This document shows, piece after piece, positions 26,124 to 34,898 of a stretch of DNA of 64,000 nt. The stretch comes from Pseudomonas panipatensis. Its GTDB lineage: Bacteria > Pseudomonadota > Gammaproteobacteria > Pseudomonadales > Pseudomonadaceae. Positions within the stretch are counted from its first letter, which is position 1; each line of letters starts with the position of its first letter. The stretch spans positions 124,001-188,000 of the forward strand of contig NZ_FNDS01000008.1 of the NCBI RefSeq assembly GCF_900099785.1, given 5' to 3'. The notes below the pieces were generated by a model that did no database searches, was not told the DNA's origin, and worked only from the letters and a program-made list of their open reading frames with translations. The translations under genes and the position numbers were made by a program.

Positions 26124-26870
26124 TCACAGTTCCAGGTTCACATCGCCCAGCCGCGCACCGTGCGGGCCGAAACTGCGCTCGAAGAACTCGCGGCGGCCGT
26201 TGGCGTGCACGCGCAGCACGCTGCTGGCGCGGGTGCCGTAATTCGGGCTGGCGATGAACACGCTGGAGAGCAGGCGTTCGGTGGCCAGCCCGACGCCGGT
26301 TTCCGGTAACCGTTCGTCGGCGGGGCGTTCGTGGTCGGCCAGCAGCGCCAGCAGGGCTCCCGTTTCGGGCCGCTCGAGATGCCGCGCCAGTGCGGCGCGG
26401 GCGCGCTCGAGCTTGGGCCAGGGCGTGTCCAGGGCGGCATTGGACAGGCCGTAAAGGCCGGGGGCCAGGGCGTGCGGCGCGCCGCTGCGGGAGTTCAGGT
26501 AGCAGAGCTGACGGTGATCGCCGACCAGCAGGTTGAAGCCGGAGTATTCGGCGGCACGCTCGCGGACCTCGGCCAGATAGTCCAGCGGCGCCTGCTGTCC
26601 ACGCAGGAAGCCAGCTACCAGTTCGCCGCGCGAGCGCGGGCCGAGCGCCTGGTCGGGATCGCGGACGTTGGTCAGGGCGGCGAAGCGCCCATCCGGGCCA
26701 ATGCCCAACCAGGTCCCGCCAGCCTCCAGGTCGCGCCCGGCGTGCACCCCGGGGACATCCTCCCAAGCCGCCAGCGGTAGGCTGGGGCGGGCATAGAACT
26801 CGTCACGGTTGGCCGCGACGATCAAGGGCATGGCGTGCTCGGGGCGCCAGGCAAAGACGATCAGGCACAT
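26124..26870 (-). CDS. NRDE/TANGO2-family protein
   Basis: A 248-residue protein with the family-defining NRDE motif (VAANRDEFYARP, about residue 20) and an N-terminal Met-Cys-Leu-Ile-Val-Phe. Cys2 would be the N-terminal nucleophile after methionine removal, as in Ntn hydrolases. TANGO2 relatives are linked to haem or lipid handling in eukaryotes; the bacterial role is unknown. Other family blocks: GTWLGIGPDGRFAALTNVRDP (about 45) and GLYGLSNAALDTPWPKLE (about 140). ATG at 26870 with GGAGTTTCCC just upstream. Confidence 0.87.
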   Translation of the reverse strand: MCLIVFAWRPEHAMPLIVAANRDEFYARPSLPLAAWEDVPGVHAGRDLEAGGTWLGIGPDGRFAALTNVRDPDQALGPRSRGELVAGFLRGQQAPLDYLAEVRERAAEYSGFNLLVGDHRQLCYLNSRSGAPHALAPGLYGLSNAALDTPWPKLERARAALARHLERPETGALLALLADHERPADERLPETGVGLATERLLSSVFIASPNYGTRASSVLRVHANGRREFFERSFGPHGARLGDVNLEL

Positions 26871-26980
26871 GGGAAACTCCTCGTGGTCGGGCGAGTCTAT
26901 CAAGCCCCTGCTCGCGCCGCTCTGGCTGGAGCCACCGGATGGCTTCCGCTACCATGCCGCTTTTCCGATCCGAGGTGACC

Positions 26981-27766
26981 ATGGAGTTCCTCTTCTACCT
27001 GCTGCTTGGCGCAGGCGCCGGCGTGCTTGCCGGCCTGTTCGGCGTTGGCGGTGGGTTGATCATCGTGCCGGCGCTGGTATTCAGCTTCACCGCCCATGGT
27101 TTCCCCGTCGAAGTCCTGACCCAGATGGCCATTGGCACGTCCCTGGCGACCATCGTCTTCACCTCGGTCAACTCCATCCTCGAACACCATCGGCGCGGCG
27201 CGGTGCGCTGGCCGGTATTCCTCTGGATGGCCCTCGGCATCATCGTCGGCAGCGCCCTGGGGGCGGTCACTGCCTCGGGCATCAAGGGGCCGGTGCTGCA
27301 GAAAATCATCGGTAGCTTCGCCGTGCTGATTTCCTTGCAGATGCTCCTGGACCTGAAGCCCAAGGGGCATCACGCGCTGCCGGGTCGGCTCGGCCTCGGT
27401 GCGGCGGGTGGCTTCATCGGCTGGGCCTCGGCGATCTTCGGCATCGGCGGCGGCTCGCTGACCGTGCCGTTCCTGTCCTGGCGCGGACTGACCATGCAGC
27501 AGGCGGTGGCGACCTCGTCGGCCTGTGGCCTGCCGATCGCCGTGGCTGGCGCCATATCCTTTATCGCCGTGGGCTGGCACAAGCCGTTGCTGCCGGAGTG
27601 GAGCGTCGGTTTCGTTTACCTGCCGGCGCTGGTCGGGATCGCCGTGACCAGCATGTTTTTCGCCCGCATCGGTGCGCGCCTGGCGCACCGCCTGCCGGCC
27701 AAGGTGCTCAAGCGTCTGTTCGCTCTGCTGATGTTCTGCATCGGCATGAGTTTCCTGCTTAAGTGA
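26981..27766 (+). CDS. TauE/SafE-family membrane transporter
   Basis: A 261-residue membrane protein with about eight predicted helices and the two repeated glycine-rich signatures of the TauE/SafE (sulfite/sulfonate exporter) family: GVLAGLFGVGGGLIIVPAL near the N terminus and FIGWASAIFGIGGGSLTVPFL at the middle. The substrate is probably a sulfur-containing anion but cannot be assigned. ATG at 26981 preceded by GAGGTG; an ATG at 26939 would add 14 residues without a better site. The gene lies 20 bp ahead of lgt and is probably cotranscribed. Confidence 0.88.
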   Translation: MEFLFYLLLGAGAGVLAGLFGVGGGLIIVPALVFSFTAHGFPVEVLTQMAIGTSLATIVFTSVNSILEHHRRGAVRWPVFLWMALGIIVGSALGAVTASGIKGPVLQKIIGSFAVLISLQMLLDLKPKGHHALPGRLGLGAAGGFIGWASAIFGIGGGSLTVPFLSWRGLTMQQAVATSSACGLPIAVAGAISFIAVGWHKPLLPEWSVGFVYLPALVGIAVTSMFFARIGARLAHRLPAKVLKRLFALLMFCIGMSFLLK

Positions 27767-27786
27767 TTCATCCCTAGGAGAAAGCG

Positions 27787-28620
27787 ATGCTGCCTTATCC
27801 ACAGATCGACCCGGTTGCGGTGTCGCTCGGTCCCCTGAAAGTCCACTGGTACGGCCTGATGTACCTGATCGGCATCGGCGGCGCCTGGTTCCTCGCCTCG
27901 CGCCGGCTGAACCGCTTCGATCCGACCTGGAGCAAGGAGAAACTCTCCGACCTGGTGTTCTGGGTGGCCTGTGGCGTGGTCCTCGGCGGCCGCATCGGCT
28001 ACGTGCTGTTCTACAAGCTGGATTACTACCTGGCCAACCCGCTGGGCCTGTTCAAGGTCTGGGAGGGCGGCATGTCCTTCCATGGCGGACTGCTTGGGGT
28101 GATGCTGGCGACCTGGTGGTTCGGCAAGCGCAACGGCAAGAGCTTCTTCCAACTGATGGACTTCATCGCGCCGCTGGTGCCGATCGGCCTGGGCGCCGGG
28201 CGTATCGGCAACTTCATCAACGCCGAGCTGTGGGGCAAGCCCACCGACGTGCCCTGGGCGATGATTTTCCCGCCCTACAGCGACCCGGCGCAGCTGCCGC
28301 GCCACCCCTCGCAGCTCTATGAATTCGGCCTGGAAGGCATCGCCCTGCTGATCATCCTCTGGCTGTTCACCAGCAAGCCGCGGCCGACCGCCTCGGTTTC
28401 CGGGTTGTTTATCCTCTGCTACGGCCTGTTCCGCTTCTTCGTCGAATTCTTCCGCCTGCCCGACGCCGACCAGGGCGCCGGTGGCAACGGCGGTCCGGGC
28501 TACCTGGCCTGGGATTGGCTGACCATGGGCCAACTGCTCTGCGTGCCGATGATCCTCGGCGGCATCGCCCTGATGATCTGGGCCTATCGCCGCGCGGCGG
28601 CCAAGCCCCTGGTCAACTGA
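27787..28620 (+). CDS. lgt: Prolipoprotein diacylglyceryl transferase
   Basis: A 277-residue inner-membrane enzyme that transfers diacylglyceryl from phosphatidylglycerol to the lipobox Cys of prolipoproteins, the first step of lipoprotein maturation. Seven membrane segments are expected; conserved landmarks are [10 protein letters not shown] (about 20), [10 protein letters not shown] (about 66), FHGGLLG (about 100, essential His) and the Lgt signature [13 protein letters not shown] (about 138-150). RHPSQLYE (about 174) is also typical. CTAGGAG lies 8 nt before the ATG. A strong terminator follows; thyA, its usual partner, is absent. Confidence 0.97.
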   Translation: MLPYPQIDPVAVSLGPLKVHWYGLMYLIGIGGAWFLASRRLNRFDPTWSKEKLSDLVFWVACGVVLGGRIGYVLFYKLDYYLANPLGLFKVWEGGMSFHGGLLGVMLATWWFGKRNGKSFFQLMDFIAPLVPIGLGAGRIGNFINAELWGKPTDVPWAMIFPPYSDPAQLPRHPSQLYEFGLEGIALLIILWLFTSKPRPTASVSGLFILCYGLFRFFVEFFRLPDADQGAGGNGGPGYLAWDWLTMGQLLCVPMILGGIALMIWAYRRAAAKPLVN

Positions 28621-28630
28621 GTCGCACGCC

Positions 28631-28666
28631 CATGAAAAAGCCCGCCGCTCGGCGGGCTTTTTCATG
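28631..28666. terminator. Strong bidirectional terminator after lgt
   Basis: A perfect 16-bp inverted repeat (28631-28646 and 28651-28666) with loop GCTC and A5/T5 runs in the stem. It marks the edge of the PA0305-PA0341-like block. Confidence 0.93.
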
Positions 28667-28727
28667 CCGGGAAAGCATGCGCCGCGCCGCCGCAGCGCCC
28701 GTCGCCTGTGCAACGGCGGGCCTGGCG

Positions 28728-29174
28728 TCAGGCCGGTTCGACCAGCAGCAACACTCCATCCTGCCCGGTGACGCGAACCTGTGCCCCGGCCGGCAGGTCC
28801 GGGCCGCTGACCAGCCACAGCGAGTCGCCGACGCGAATCTTGCCGCGGCCGCCGACGATGGCGTCATGCAGGGCGAACTGGCGCCCGAGCAACTCGCTGC
28901 CACGGCGGTTGAGGCTGGAGTGGCCGGCGTCGGCGGTCGTGCGGCGCTGGTGACGCCACCAGAACACCGCAGTGAGGATGGCCAGCACGCCGAAGGCGAG
29001 GAACTGCCCGGTCCAGGGCAGCGCCGGGAAGAGGAAGGCGATGCCCCCGGTGATCGCCGCCGCCACGCCGATCCACAGCAGGTAGCCACCGGCGCCGAAG
29101 ATTTCCAGGATCAGCAGCAGGGTGCCGAAGGCCAGCCAGTCCCAGAAGCGCAGGTGTTGCAGGTAATCCCACAT
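28728..29174 (-). CDS. NfeD-family membrane protein
   Basis: A 148-residue short NfeD protein: two to three N-terminal membrane helices (about 12-30, 33-50, 52-70) and a C-terminal OB-fold (about 85-148; LLGRQFALHDAIVGGRGKIRVGDSLWLVSG). NfeD proteins partner with SPFH/stomatin-like proteins in membrane microdomains. It starts 4 bp after the SPFH gene ends, which supports the pairing. ATG at 29174. Confidence 0.88.
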   Translation of the reverse strand: MWDYLQHLRFWDWLAFGTLLLILEIFGAGGYLLWIGVAAAITGGIAFLFPALPWTGQFLAFGVLAILTAVFWWRHQRRTTADAGHSSLNRRGSELLGRQFALHDAIVGGRGKIRVGDSLWLVSGPDLPAGAQVRVTGQDGVLLLVEPA

Positions 29175-29178
29175 AGGC

Positions 29179-30117
29179 TCAGCCCCTGGTTTTGCCGCCG
29201 TTGTCGCTCGCGCCGAAGGTGGCTTTGACGATCTCGCCGATGCCGCCCACCGCGCCTATCACCTGGCTGGCCTCCAGCGGCATCAGGACGATCTTGCTGT
29301 TGTTCGAGCTGGCCAGTCGGCCGAGGGCGTCGACGTACTTCTGCGCGACGAAGTAGTTGACTGCCTGCACGTTGCCGTTGGCGATGGCTGCGGAGACCAC
29401 CTGGGTCGCCCGCGCCTCGGCCTCGGCCTGGCGCTCGCGGGCCTCGGCTTCGAGGAAGGCGGATTGGCGCAGGCCTTCGGCCTTGAGGATCTGCGACTGT
29501 TTTTCGCCCTCGGCGGTGAGAATTTCCGCGGCGCGCTTGCCCTCGGCTTCGAGGATCTGCGCGCGCTTCAGGCGCTCGGCCTTCATCTGGCTGGCCATCG
29601 CCTCGACCAGGTCGGCCGGCGGGCTGATGTCCTTGATCTCGATGCGGGTGACCTTCAGGCCCCAGGGCGCGGTGGCTTCGTCGACGGTGCGCAGCAGGCG
29701 CTCGTTGATCGCATCGCGCTGGCTGAGCATGTGGTCCAGCTCCATGGAGCCGAGCACGGTACGGATATTGGTCATCACCAGGTTGCGGATGGCGTTCTCC
29801 AGACCGCTCACCTCGTAGGCCGCGCGCGCCGCGTCGACCACCTGGTAGAAGCACACCGCGTCGATCTGCACGATGGCGTTGTCGGCGCTGATCGCCTCCT
29901 GCGGCGGGATGTCCAGCACGCGCTCCATCATGTTGATCTTCTGGCCGATGCGGTCCATCACCGGCACGATGATGTTCAGCCCCGGCTTGAGCGTGCCGGT
30001 GTAGCGGCCGAAGCGCTCCACCGTCCACTCGTGGCCCTGCGGCACCACCTTGAAGCCCATGAAGACGATGGCCACCGCGAGGATGACGAAGAGGATCAGA
30101 ACACTACCGATTTCCAT
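29179..30117 (-). CDS. SPFH/Band 7 membrane protein (QmcA-like)
   Basis: A 312-residue stomatin/prohibitin-family protein. One N-terminal membrane anchor (about residues 4-22, [18 protein letters not shown]), the SPFH domain (about 24-180: [29 protein letters not shown]) and an Ala/Glu/Arg-rich coiled coil (about 185-260) that drives oligomerisation. It resembles E. coli QmcA, which forms large membrane assemblies. It forms a two-gene operon with the NfeD gene downstream. AAGGAGA lies 6 nt before the ATG. Confidence 0.92.
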   Translation of the reverse strand: MEIGSVLILFVILAVAIVFMGFKVVPQGHEWTVERFGRYTGTLKPGLNIIVPVMDRIGQKINMMERVLDIPPQEAISADNAIVQIDAVCFYQVVDAARAAYEVSGLENAIRNLVMTNIRTVLGSMELDHMLSQRDAINERLLRTVDEATAPWGLKVTRIEIKDISPPADLVEAMASQMKAERLKRAQILEAEGKRAAEILTAEGEKQSQILKAEGLRQSAFLEAEARERQAEAEARATQVVSAAIANGNVQAVNYFVAQKYVDALGRLASSNNSKIVLMPLEASQVIGAVGGIGEIVKATFGASDNGGKTRG

Positions 30118-30152
30118 GTAACGCTCTCCTTGAACGAAAACGACGTCCTGTT

Positions 30153-30174
30153 CCCGCGCCTTGCCGGGCGCGGG
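30153..30174 (-). terminator. Hairpin after GspE-like gene
   Basis: Stem CCCGCGCC / GGCGCGGG with a 6-nt loop directly abuts the stop codon at 30175. No T-run on the minus strand. Confidence 0.5.
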
Positions 30175-31959
30175 TTATTTCTGCTCGCTCTGCGGCGTCA
30201 CGCGCAGCACTTCCTCGATGGTCGTCAGGCCCGCCGCGACCTTCTGCGCGCCGGACAGGCGCAGGCTGCGCATGCCTTCCTTGAAGGCCTGGCGGCGCAG
30301 CGGGATGAGGTCGGTATCGGGGGTGATCAGCTCCTTCAGGCTGTCGCTCAGCAGCATGATCTCGTAGACCCCGGCGCGTCCCCGGTAGCCGGTGTCGCGG
30401 CACTCCAGGCAGCCCACGGCCTGCTGCGCGCCGCTGGGCAGCGGGGCGTTCCACGGGCGGGTCAGTTCCTGCCAGTCGTTTTCCTGCAGCGCCAGTGGCG
30501 CCTTGCAGTGCGGGCACAGGGTGCGCACCAGGCGCTGGGCCATGACCCCGAGCACGGTGGCGCGGATCAGGTAGTAGGGCACGCCCAGCTCGAGCAGGCG
30601 GGTGATCGCCGTGGGCGAGTCGTTGGTGTGCAGGGTGGAAAGCACCAGGTGCCCGGTGAGCGCGGCCTGGATGGCCATCTCGGCGGTTTCCAGGTCGCGG
30701 ATCTCGCCGACCATGATGATGTCCGGGTCCTGCCGCAGCAGCGCGCGCACGCCGCTGGCGAAGCTCAGCTCGATGTTGTGCTGTACCTGCATCTGGTTGA
30801 ACGAGGGCTCGATCATCTCGATCGGGTCCTCGATGGTGCAGACGTTCACCTCGTCGGTGGCCAGTTGCTTGAGCGTGGTGTACAGCGTGGTGGTCTTGCC
30901 CGAACCGGTGGGGCCGGTGACCAGGATGATGCCGTTGGGCTGGTTGGTCATGCTCTGCCAGCGGCGCAGGTCGTCCGGCGAGAAGCCGAGCTGGTCGAAG
31001 CTCTTCAGCAGCACTTCCGGGTCGAAGATACGCATCACCATCTTCTCGCCGAAGGCGGTGGGCAGGGTCGACAGGCGCAGTTCGACCTCGGCGCCGTCCG
31101 GGGTCTTGGTCTTGACCCGGCCGTCCTGCGGCTTGCGCTTCTCGGCCACGTTCATGCGGCCGAGCGACTTCAGGCGGCTGACCACCGCCATGCTCACCTG
31201 CGGGGGGAACTGGTAGACGTTGTGCAGCACGCCGTCGATGCGGAACCGCACCGTGCCCTGTTCGCGGCGCGGCTCGATGTGGATATCGCTGGCGCGCTGC
31301 TGGAAGGCGTACTGGAACAGCCAGTCGACGATGGTGACGATGTGCGCGTCGTTGGCATCCGGCTCCTGGTCGCTGGCGCCGAGCTTGAGCATCTGCTCGA
31401 AGTTGCCGATGCCGCTGATCTTCTGGTCCTGCGCCGAGGCGCCGCTGACCGACTTGGCGAGGCGATAGAACTCGGTGGTGAAGCGCTGGATATCCTGTGG
31501 GTTGCAGATCACCCGCTTGATCGGCCGCTTGAGCACGTGGGTCAGGTTGCTTTCCCAGCTCTGCACGAAGGGCTGCGCGCTGGCGATGGTGACGCTGTCC
31601 GGGGCCACCGCCACGGCGAGAATCTTGTGGCGCTGGGCGAAGGCGTAGGACATCAGCGGGGTCACCGCGGCGACGTCGATCTTCAGCGGGTCGATGCGCA
31701 GGTAGGGCTGGCCGGAATACTCGGCCAGCCAGTGCACCAGGGTATCGATATCGAGGCTACGGCCGGGCCGGCTGAGGTCCGGCACCTGTTGCGCGGCGAG
31801 GAACTCCAGGGGGTGCTGCTGGTTATTCACCGCGCTGCGGCGGATCGCCAGGCACTGCTCGGCATCGTTCTGCGCGACGCGGCCCTGGGTGACCAGCTCG
31901 TGGAGGACATCGGCCAGATCCAGCCAGCGATCCTGGGCCGGAGAAGCGAACACGGACAT
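30175..31959 (-). CDS. Type II secretion / type IV pilus-like assembly ATPase (GspE/PilB family)
   Basis: A 594-residue hexameric secretion ATPase. Order: N-terminal GspE-N (MshEN-like) domain (about 60-200), the GspE N2 domain (about 215-330), Walker A GPTGSGKTTTLYT (about 350), Asp box, Walker B DPDIIMVGEIRD (about 413), His box HLVLSTLHTND, and a tetracysteine zinc site (CPHC ... CLECRDTGYRGR, about 494-525). No secretin, pseudopilin or GspF-like gene is nearby, so the machine it powers is not in this window. PAO1 has an equivalent orphan (PA5210). ATG at 31959. Confidence 0.9.
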   Translation of the reverse strand: MSVFASPAQDRWLDLADVLHELVTQGRVAQNDAEQCLAIRRSAVNNQQHPLEFLAAQQVPDLSRPGRSLDIDTLVHWLAEYSGQPYLRIDPLKIDVAAVTPLMSYAFAQRHKILAVAVAPDSVTIASAQPFVQSWESNLTHVLKRPIKRVICNPQDIQRFTTEFYRLAKSVSGASAQDQKISGIGNFEQMLKLGASDQEPDANDAHIVTIVDWLFQYAFQQRASDIHIEPRREQGTVRFRIDGVLHNVYQFPPQVSMAVVSRLKSLGRMNVAEKRKPQDGRVKTKTPDGAEVELRLSTLPTAFGEKMVMRIFDPEVLLKSFDQLGFSPDDLRRWQSMTNQPNGIILVTGPTGSGKTTTLYTTLKQLATDEVNVCTIEDPIEMIEPSFNQMQVQHNIELSFASGVRALLRQDPDIIMVGEIRDLETAEMAIQAALTGHLVLSTLHTNDSPTAITRLLELGVPYYLIRATVLGVMAQRLVRTLCPHCKAPLALQENDWQELTRPWNAPLPSGAQQAVGCLECRDTGYRGRAGVYEIMLLSDSLKELITPDTDLIPLRRQAFKEGMRSLRLSGAQKVAAGLTTIEEVLRVTPQSEQK

Positions 31960-31991
31960 GCAGACTCCCTGCGTTGGTTGTGCCGCGGACG

Positions 31992-32026
31992 GCTGCGGGG
32001 GAATTCTGCCGAGTCCTTCCCGCAGC
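31992..32026 (-). terminator. Possible terminator after CYTH-CHAD gene
   Basis: GCTGCGGG (31992-31999) pairs with CCCGCAGC (32019-32026) across a 19-nt loop, 15 nt beyond the stop at 32041. No T-run. Confidence 0.35.
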
Positions 32027-32040
32027 GCCGGGTCGCCAGC

Positions 32041-33405
32041 TTATTTCAAAAGCGCCTTCCACGGCTTGAGAGCCTGCACAGTATGGGCCTGGGCCGCCAA
32101 GGCATCCAGTGCGTCGGCGGCGTCGGCGTGGGCCAGCAGCGCTTGCAGCTTGGCCAGTTCGCCGTACAGGCGATCGACTTCCGCCAGCTCCAGGACGCCA
32201 CGCGCCAGGCGCAGCCAGACCAGCATGCGCTGCAGGCGCGGCAGTTGGTCGGCGAGTACTTCCGGCTGCTGCTGGGCACGCGCCAGCGGTAGGCCCTCGG
32301 CTTCCTCGGCGAGCAGGCGCGGCAACCACTTGCCCAGCGCCGCGGCGCCCTGGCGGTTGCCGCGCTCGTTGCGGCCTTCGCACCAGGCCTTGCTCGACAG
32401 CCAGCGCGAGGCGTTCAGCGAGAACAGGCCCCAGCGGGTGTTTTCCAGTTCGGCGCGGAAGGCTTCCGGCGCTTGCTGACGCGCGGCTTCGTCGTGCTCG
32501 CCCTGTTCCAGGCGCGGGCGCCAATCGGCGATCAGCGCATCCAGGGCATCACGCAGTTCGCGGGTGCTCGCGCGTGGCACGGCCAGGCCGAGGCTGCCGA
32601 GCAGCGCGCGCAGGTCGACCAGTTGTTGCAGCCAGTCTTGCAGCAGGCGCCAGTGGCCGTTGAAACGGTATTGCTCGGCGAGGCGCTGGCTGCTGCCCAG
32701 CAGCGCCCAGGCGAGGGCGGCGAAGGCGCCGTCCAGCGGGGTTTCCGCGAGGAGTTTCTGGGCGTCCGGCTGGATGTCGTAGCTGGCCGGGTCGAACAGC
32801 CGGTAGCCGCGCTCGGCCTTGCTGATGTCGCAGGGCGTCAGCGGCAGGTCGGCGGCCAGCTCGGCGGCCAGCTCCAGCAAGGCCGCCGGTTCGCCCTGGC
32901 GCAGTTCCAGTTCCAGTTCGCAGATGTCCTCTTCGCGCTCGCCGGCCAGCACCTTGCCCAGGTCGAGGGCGGCTTCCACCACCACCTTGGCCTTGCCGCG
33001 TCCCCAGGCGATCTCGGCGCGCTCGCGGACGAAGTCGGTGCTGAAGATCGGCTTGAGCTGCTGCTTGTCGAGGTCGGCCAGGGCCACCGGCCAGCAGTTG
33101 TCGTCGAGCTTCTGCAGGTCCAGCTCGGGCTTGTCCAGGTACCAGTCCCACTCGTTGCGTTCGGACAGACCGGCGACGCTGTGGCCGCGGCTCTTCAGGG
33201 TCTGGATGTACTGCTCGCCGTCGCGGCGCAGGCGCAGCGCGACCTTGGCCCGGGACAGGTCGCGCTCGGGGGTGTCGTAGTACTGGTTGAACAGTTCGCT
33301 CTGCTGCCAGCCGGATTTGTTGCGTTTCTTCAGCAGCGGATGGTCGCGCAGGGCGGCGAGGGTCTCGCGGCTGACGCGCAGTTTGATTTCGGTTTCTTTC
33401 TGCAT
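32041..33405 (-). CDS. CYTH-CHAD domain protein, probable inorganic triphosphatase
   Basis: A 454-residue two-domain protein. The N-terminal CYTH domain starts with the ExExK signature at residues 4-8 (Glu4, Glu6, Lys8) and continues with basic and acidic strands (VALRLRRDGEQYIQTLKSRG; DICELELELRQGEP), forming a triphosphate-binding tunnel. The CHAD domain (about 220-454, helical, His/Arg-rich) is expected to bind polyphosphate. It resembles E. coli YgiF, a tripolyphosphatase. The ATG at 33405 (MQKETEIK) places the signature right at the N terminus; the open frame upstream is non-native. The Shine-Dalgarno site is weak. Divergent from argE. Confidence 0.9.
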   Translation of the reverse strand: MQKETEIKLRVSRETLAALRDHPLLKKRNKSGWQQSELFNQYYDTPERDLSRAKVALRLRRDGEQYIQTLKSRGHSVAGLSERNEWDWYLDKPELDLQKLDDNCWPVALADLDKQQLKPIFSTDFVRERAEIAWGRGKAKVVVEAALDLGKVLAGEREEDICELELELRQGEPAALLELAAELAADLPLTPCDISKAERGYRLFDPASYDIQPDAQKLLAETPLDGAFAALAWALLGSSQRLAEQYRFNGHWRLLQDWLQQLVDLRALLGSLGLAVPRASTRELRDALDALIADWRPRLEQGEHDEAARQQAPEAFRAELENTRWGLFSLNASRWLSSKAWCEGRNERGNRQGAAALGKWLPRLLAEEAEGLPLARAQQQPEVLADQLPRLQRMLVWLRLARGVLELAEVDRLYGELAKLQALLAHADAADALDALAAQAHTVQALKPWKALLK

Positions 33406-33592
33406 GACGGGGTCCGGGCGGCGGGCGCGTGGCGCCCTGGAAGGAATAGCGTAGACGGGAGCGTCGATGGGGATGCCGGCGCGGCCCGGCGAGGGGCGCG
33501 CCTGTCCGCCAGAGGGCGATAGTGTACAGGACTCCGCCTGCCGCATCGCCGCCGCGCGGCTGTCGCGTTCGCGCCGCAGGCGGTTTGCCTGG

Positions 33593-33617
33593 CGCCCGTC
33601 ATGGTCCATGATGGGCG
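33593..33617 (+). promoter_or_regulatory. Inverted repeat in the argE upstream region
   Basis: CGCCCGTCATGG-T-CCATGATGGGCG: 12-nt arms with a single mismatch (a G.U wobble if transcribed), centred at 33605 and ending 11 nt before the CCGGAGAA ribosome site. It may be an operator palindrome or an RNA hairpin controlling argE. Confidence 0.45.
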
Positions 33618-33638
33618 CAATGCAATCCGGAGAATCCC

Positions 33639-34778
33639 ATGCCCTTGCCGAGCCTGAAAGACCGTTTCGCCTCGCTGCTCGCCAGCCCCTCGGTGAGTTG
33701 CACCCAGGCCAGCCTCGATCAGTCCAACCGAGCGCTGGTGGCGTTGCTGGCGAACTGGCTCGGCGACCTCGGGTTTGCCTGTGAACTGCAGGAAGTGACG
33801 CCGGGCAAGTTCAACCTGCTCGCCGTGCTCGGCAGTGGACCAGGCGGCCTGGTGCTGGCCGGACACACCGACACCGTGCCCTACGACGATTCGCTGTGGA
33901 GCAGCGACCCGCTGCGCCTGGATGAGCGCGACGGCCGCTGGTATGGCCTGGGCAGTTGCGACATGAAGGGCTTCTTCGCCCTGGCCATCGAGGCCTTGCT
34001 GCCCTTGCTCGACCGGCCGCTGCGCCAGCCGCTGATCATCCTCGCCACCTGCGACGAGGAAAGCTCCATGGCCGGCGCCCGCGCCCTGGCCGCCGCCGGT
34101 CGGCCGCTGGGCCGCGCGGCGGTGATCGGCGAGCCGACCAACCTGCGGCCGATCCGCCTGCACAAGGGCGTGATGATGGAGCGCATCGACATCCTCGGGC
34201 AGAGCGGCCACTCCTCCGACCCGCGCCTGGGCCACAGCGCCATGGAGGCGATGCACGCGGCCATCGGCGAGCTGCTCGCGCTGCGCGCGCAGTGGCAGAC
34301 GCAATACAACAACCCGCAGTTCGGCGTGCCGCAGCCGACCCTCAATCTCGGCTGCATCCATGGCGGCGACAACCCCAACCGCATCTGTGGCCAGTGCGCC
34401 CTGGAGTTCGATCTGCGGCCGCTGCCGGGGATGCAGCCGGAAGCGCTGCGCCAGGCCATCCGCGAGCGCCTGCAACCGCTCGCCGAGCGCTTCAGCGTGC
34501 GCCTCGACTACCGGCCGCTGTTCCCCGCGGTGCCGCCCTTCGAGCAGGCTGCCGATGCCGAGCTGGTGCAAGTGGCCGAACGTCTGAGCGGACATTCGGC
34601 GGAAGCGGTAGCCTTTGGCACCGAAGCGCCGTATCTTCAGCAGCTCGGCTGCGAAACCCTGGTCCTCGGCCCCGGCGATATCGCCTGTGCCCACCAGCCG
34701 GACGAGCATCTGGCGCTCGACCGCATCGTGCCGACCGTGAATCTGCTGCGTGGCCTGATCCAGCACTACTGCCTGTAA
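33639..34778 (+). CDS. argE: Acetylornithine deacetylase
   Basis: A 379-residue M20-family dizinc hydrolase converting N-acetylornithine to ornithine. Zinc and catalytic residues: His in LAGHTDTVPYD (about 70-80), the bridging Asp and WYGLGSCDMKG (about 102), Glu pair in TCDEESSMAGA (about 137), Glu in VIGEPTNLRP (about 163) and His near the C terminus in AHQPDEHL (about 350). Start ATG 33639 with CGGAGAA 6 nt upstream. The dimerisation domain includes GQSGHSSDP. Located just ahead of argA with 120 bp between, so both ends of the acetylated arginine pathway are adjacent. PAO1 places another gene between them. Confidence 0.96.
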   Translation: MPLPSLKDRFASLLASPSVSCTQASLDQSNRALVALLANWLGDLGFACELQEVTPGKFNLLAVLGSGPGGLVLAGHTDTVPYDDSLWSSDPLRLDERDGRWYGLGSCDMKGFFALAIEALLPLLDRPLRQPLIILATCDEESSMAGARALAAAGRPLGRAAVIGEPTNLRPIRLHKGVMMERIDILGQSGHSSDPRLGHSAMEAMHAAIGELLALRAQWQTQYNNPQFGVPQPTLNLGCIHGGDNPNRICGQCALEFDLRPLPGMQPEALRQAIRERLQPLAERFSVRLDYRPLFPAVPPFEQAADAELVQVAERLSGHSAEAVAFGTEAPYLQQLGCETLVLGPGDIACAHQPDEHLALDRIVPTVNLLRGLIQHYCL

Positions 34779-34802
34779 CCCCTTCGAGGAGAAAACCGTC
34801 CG

Positions 34803-34823
34803 ATGTGCATGCGACGACGATAA
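34803..34823 (+). CDS. Putative arginine leader peptide Met-Cys-Met-Arg-Arg-Arg
   Basis: A seven-codon open frame (ATG TGC ATG, three CGA codons, TAA) between argE and argA. GAGGAG at 34786-34791 sits 11 nt before the ATG and is too far from argA (start 34899) to serve it. Three consecutive Arg codons just before the stop, all the rare CGA read only by inosine-containing tRNA-Arg, are what an arginine-sensing attenuator would need. The gene is unsupported by homology because it is so short; chance occurrence is possible. Confidence 0.45.
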   Translation: MCMRRR

Positions 34824-34831
34824 CCGCCGCT

Positions 34832-34854
34832 CCGGCCCTGCGCCGGCATCCGCA
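34832..34854 (+). promoter_or_regulatory. Overlapping, mutually exclusive small stems in the argA leader
   Basis: CCGGC (34832-34836) pairs with GCCGG (34842-34846) around CCTGC; alternatively TGCG (34839-34842) pairs with CGCA (34851-34854). The two share bases, so only one can form. A ribosome held on the CGA codons at 34812-34820 would cover the first arm. The stems are short and the switch is inference; a TTTT follows at about 34863. Confidence 0.25.
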
Positions 34855-34898
34855 CTCGACGCTTTTCCGCCGCTCATCGACCACAGGCTTTCTGGACA

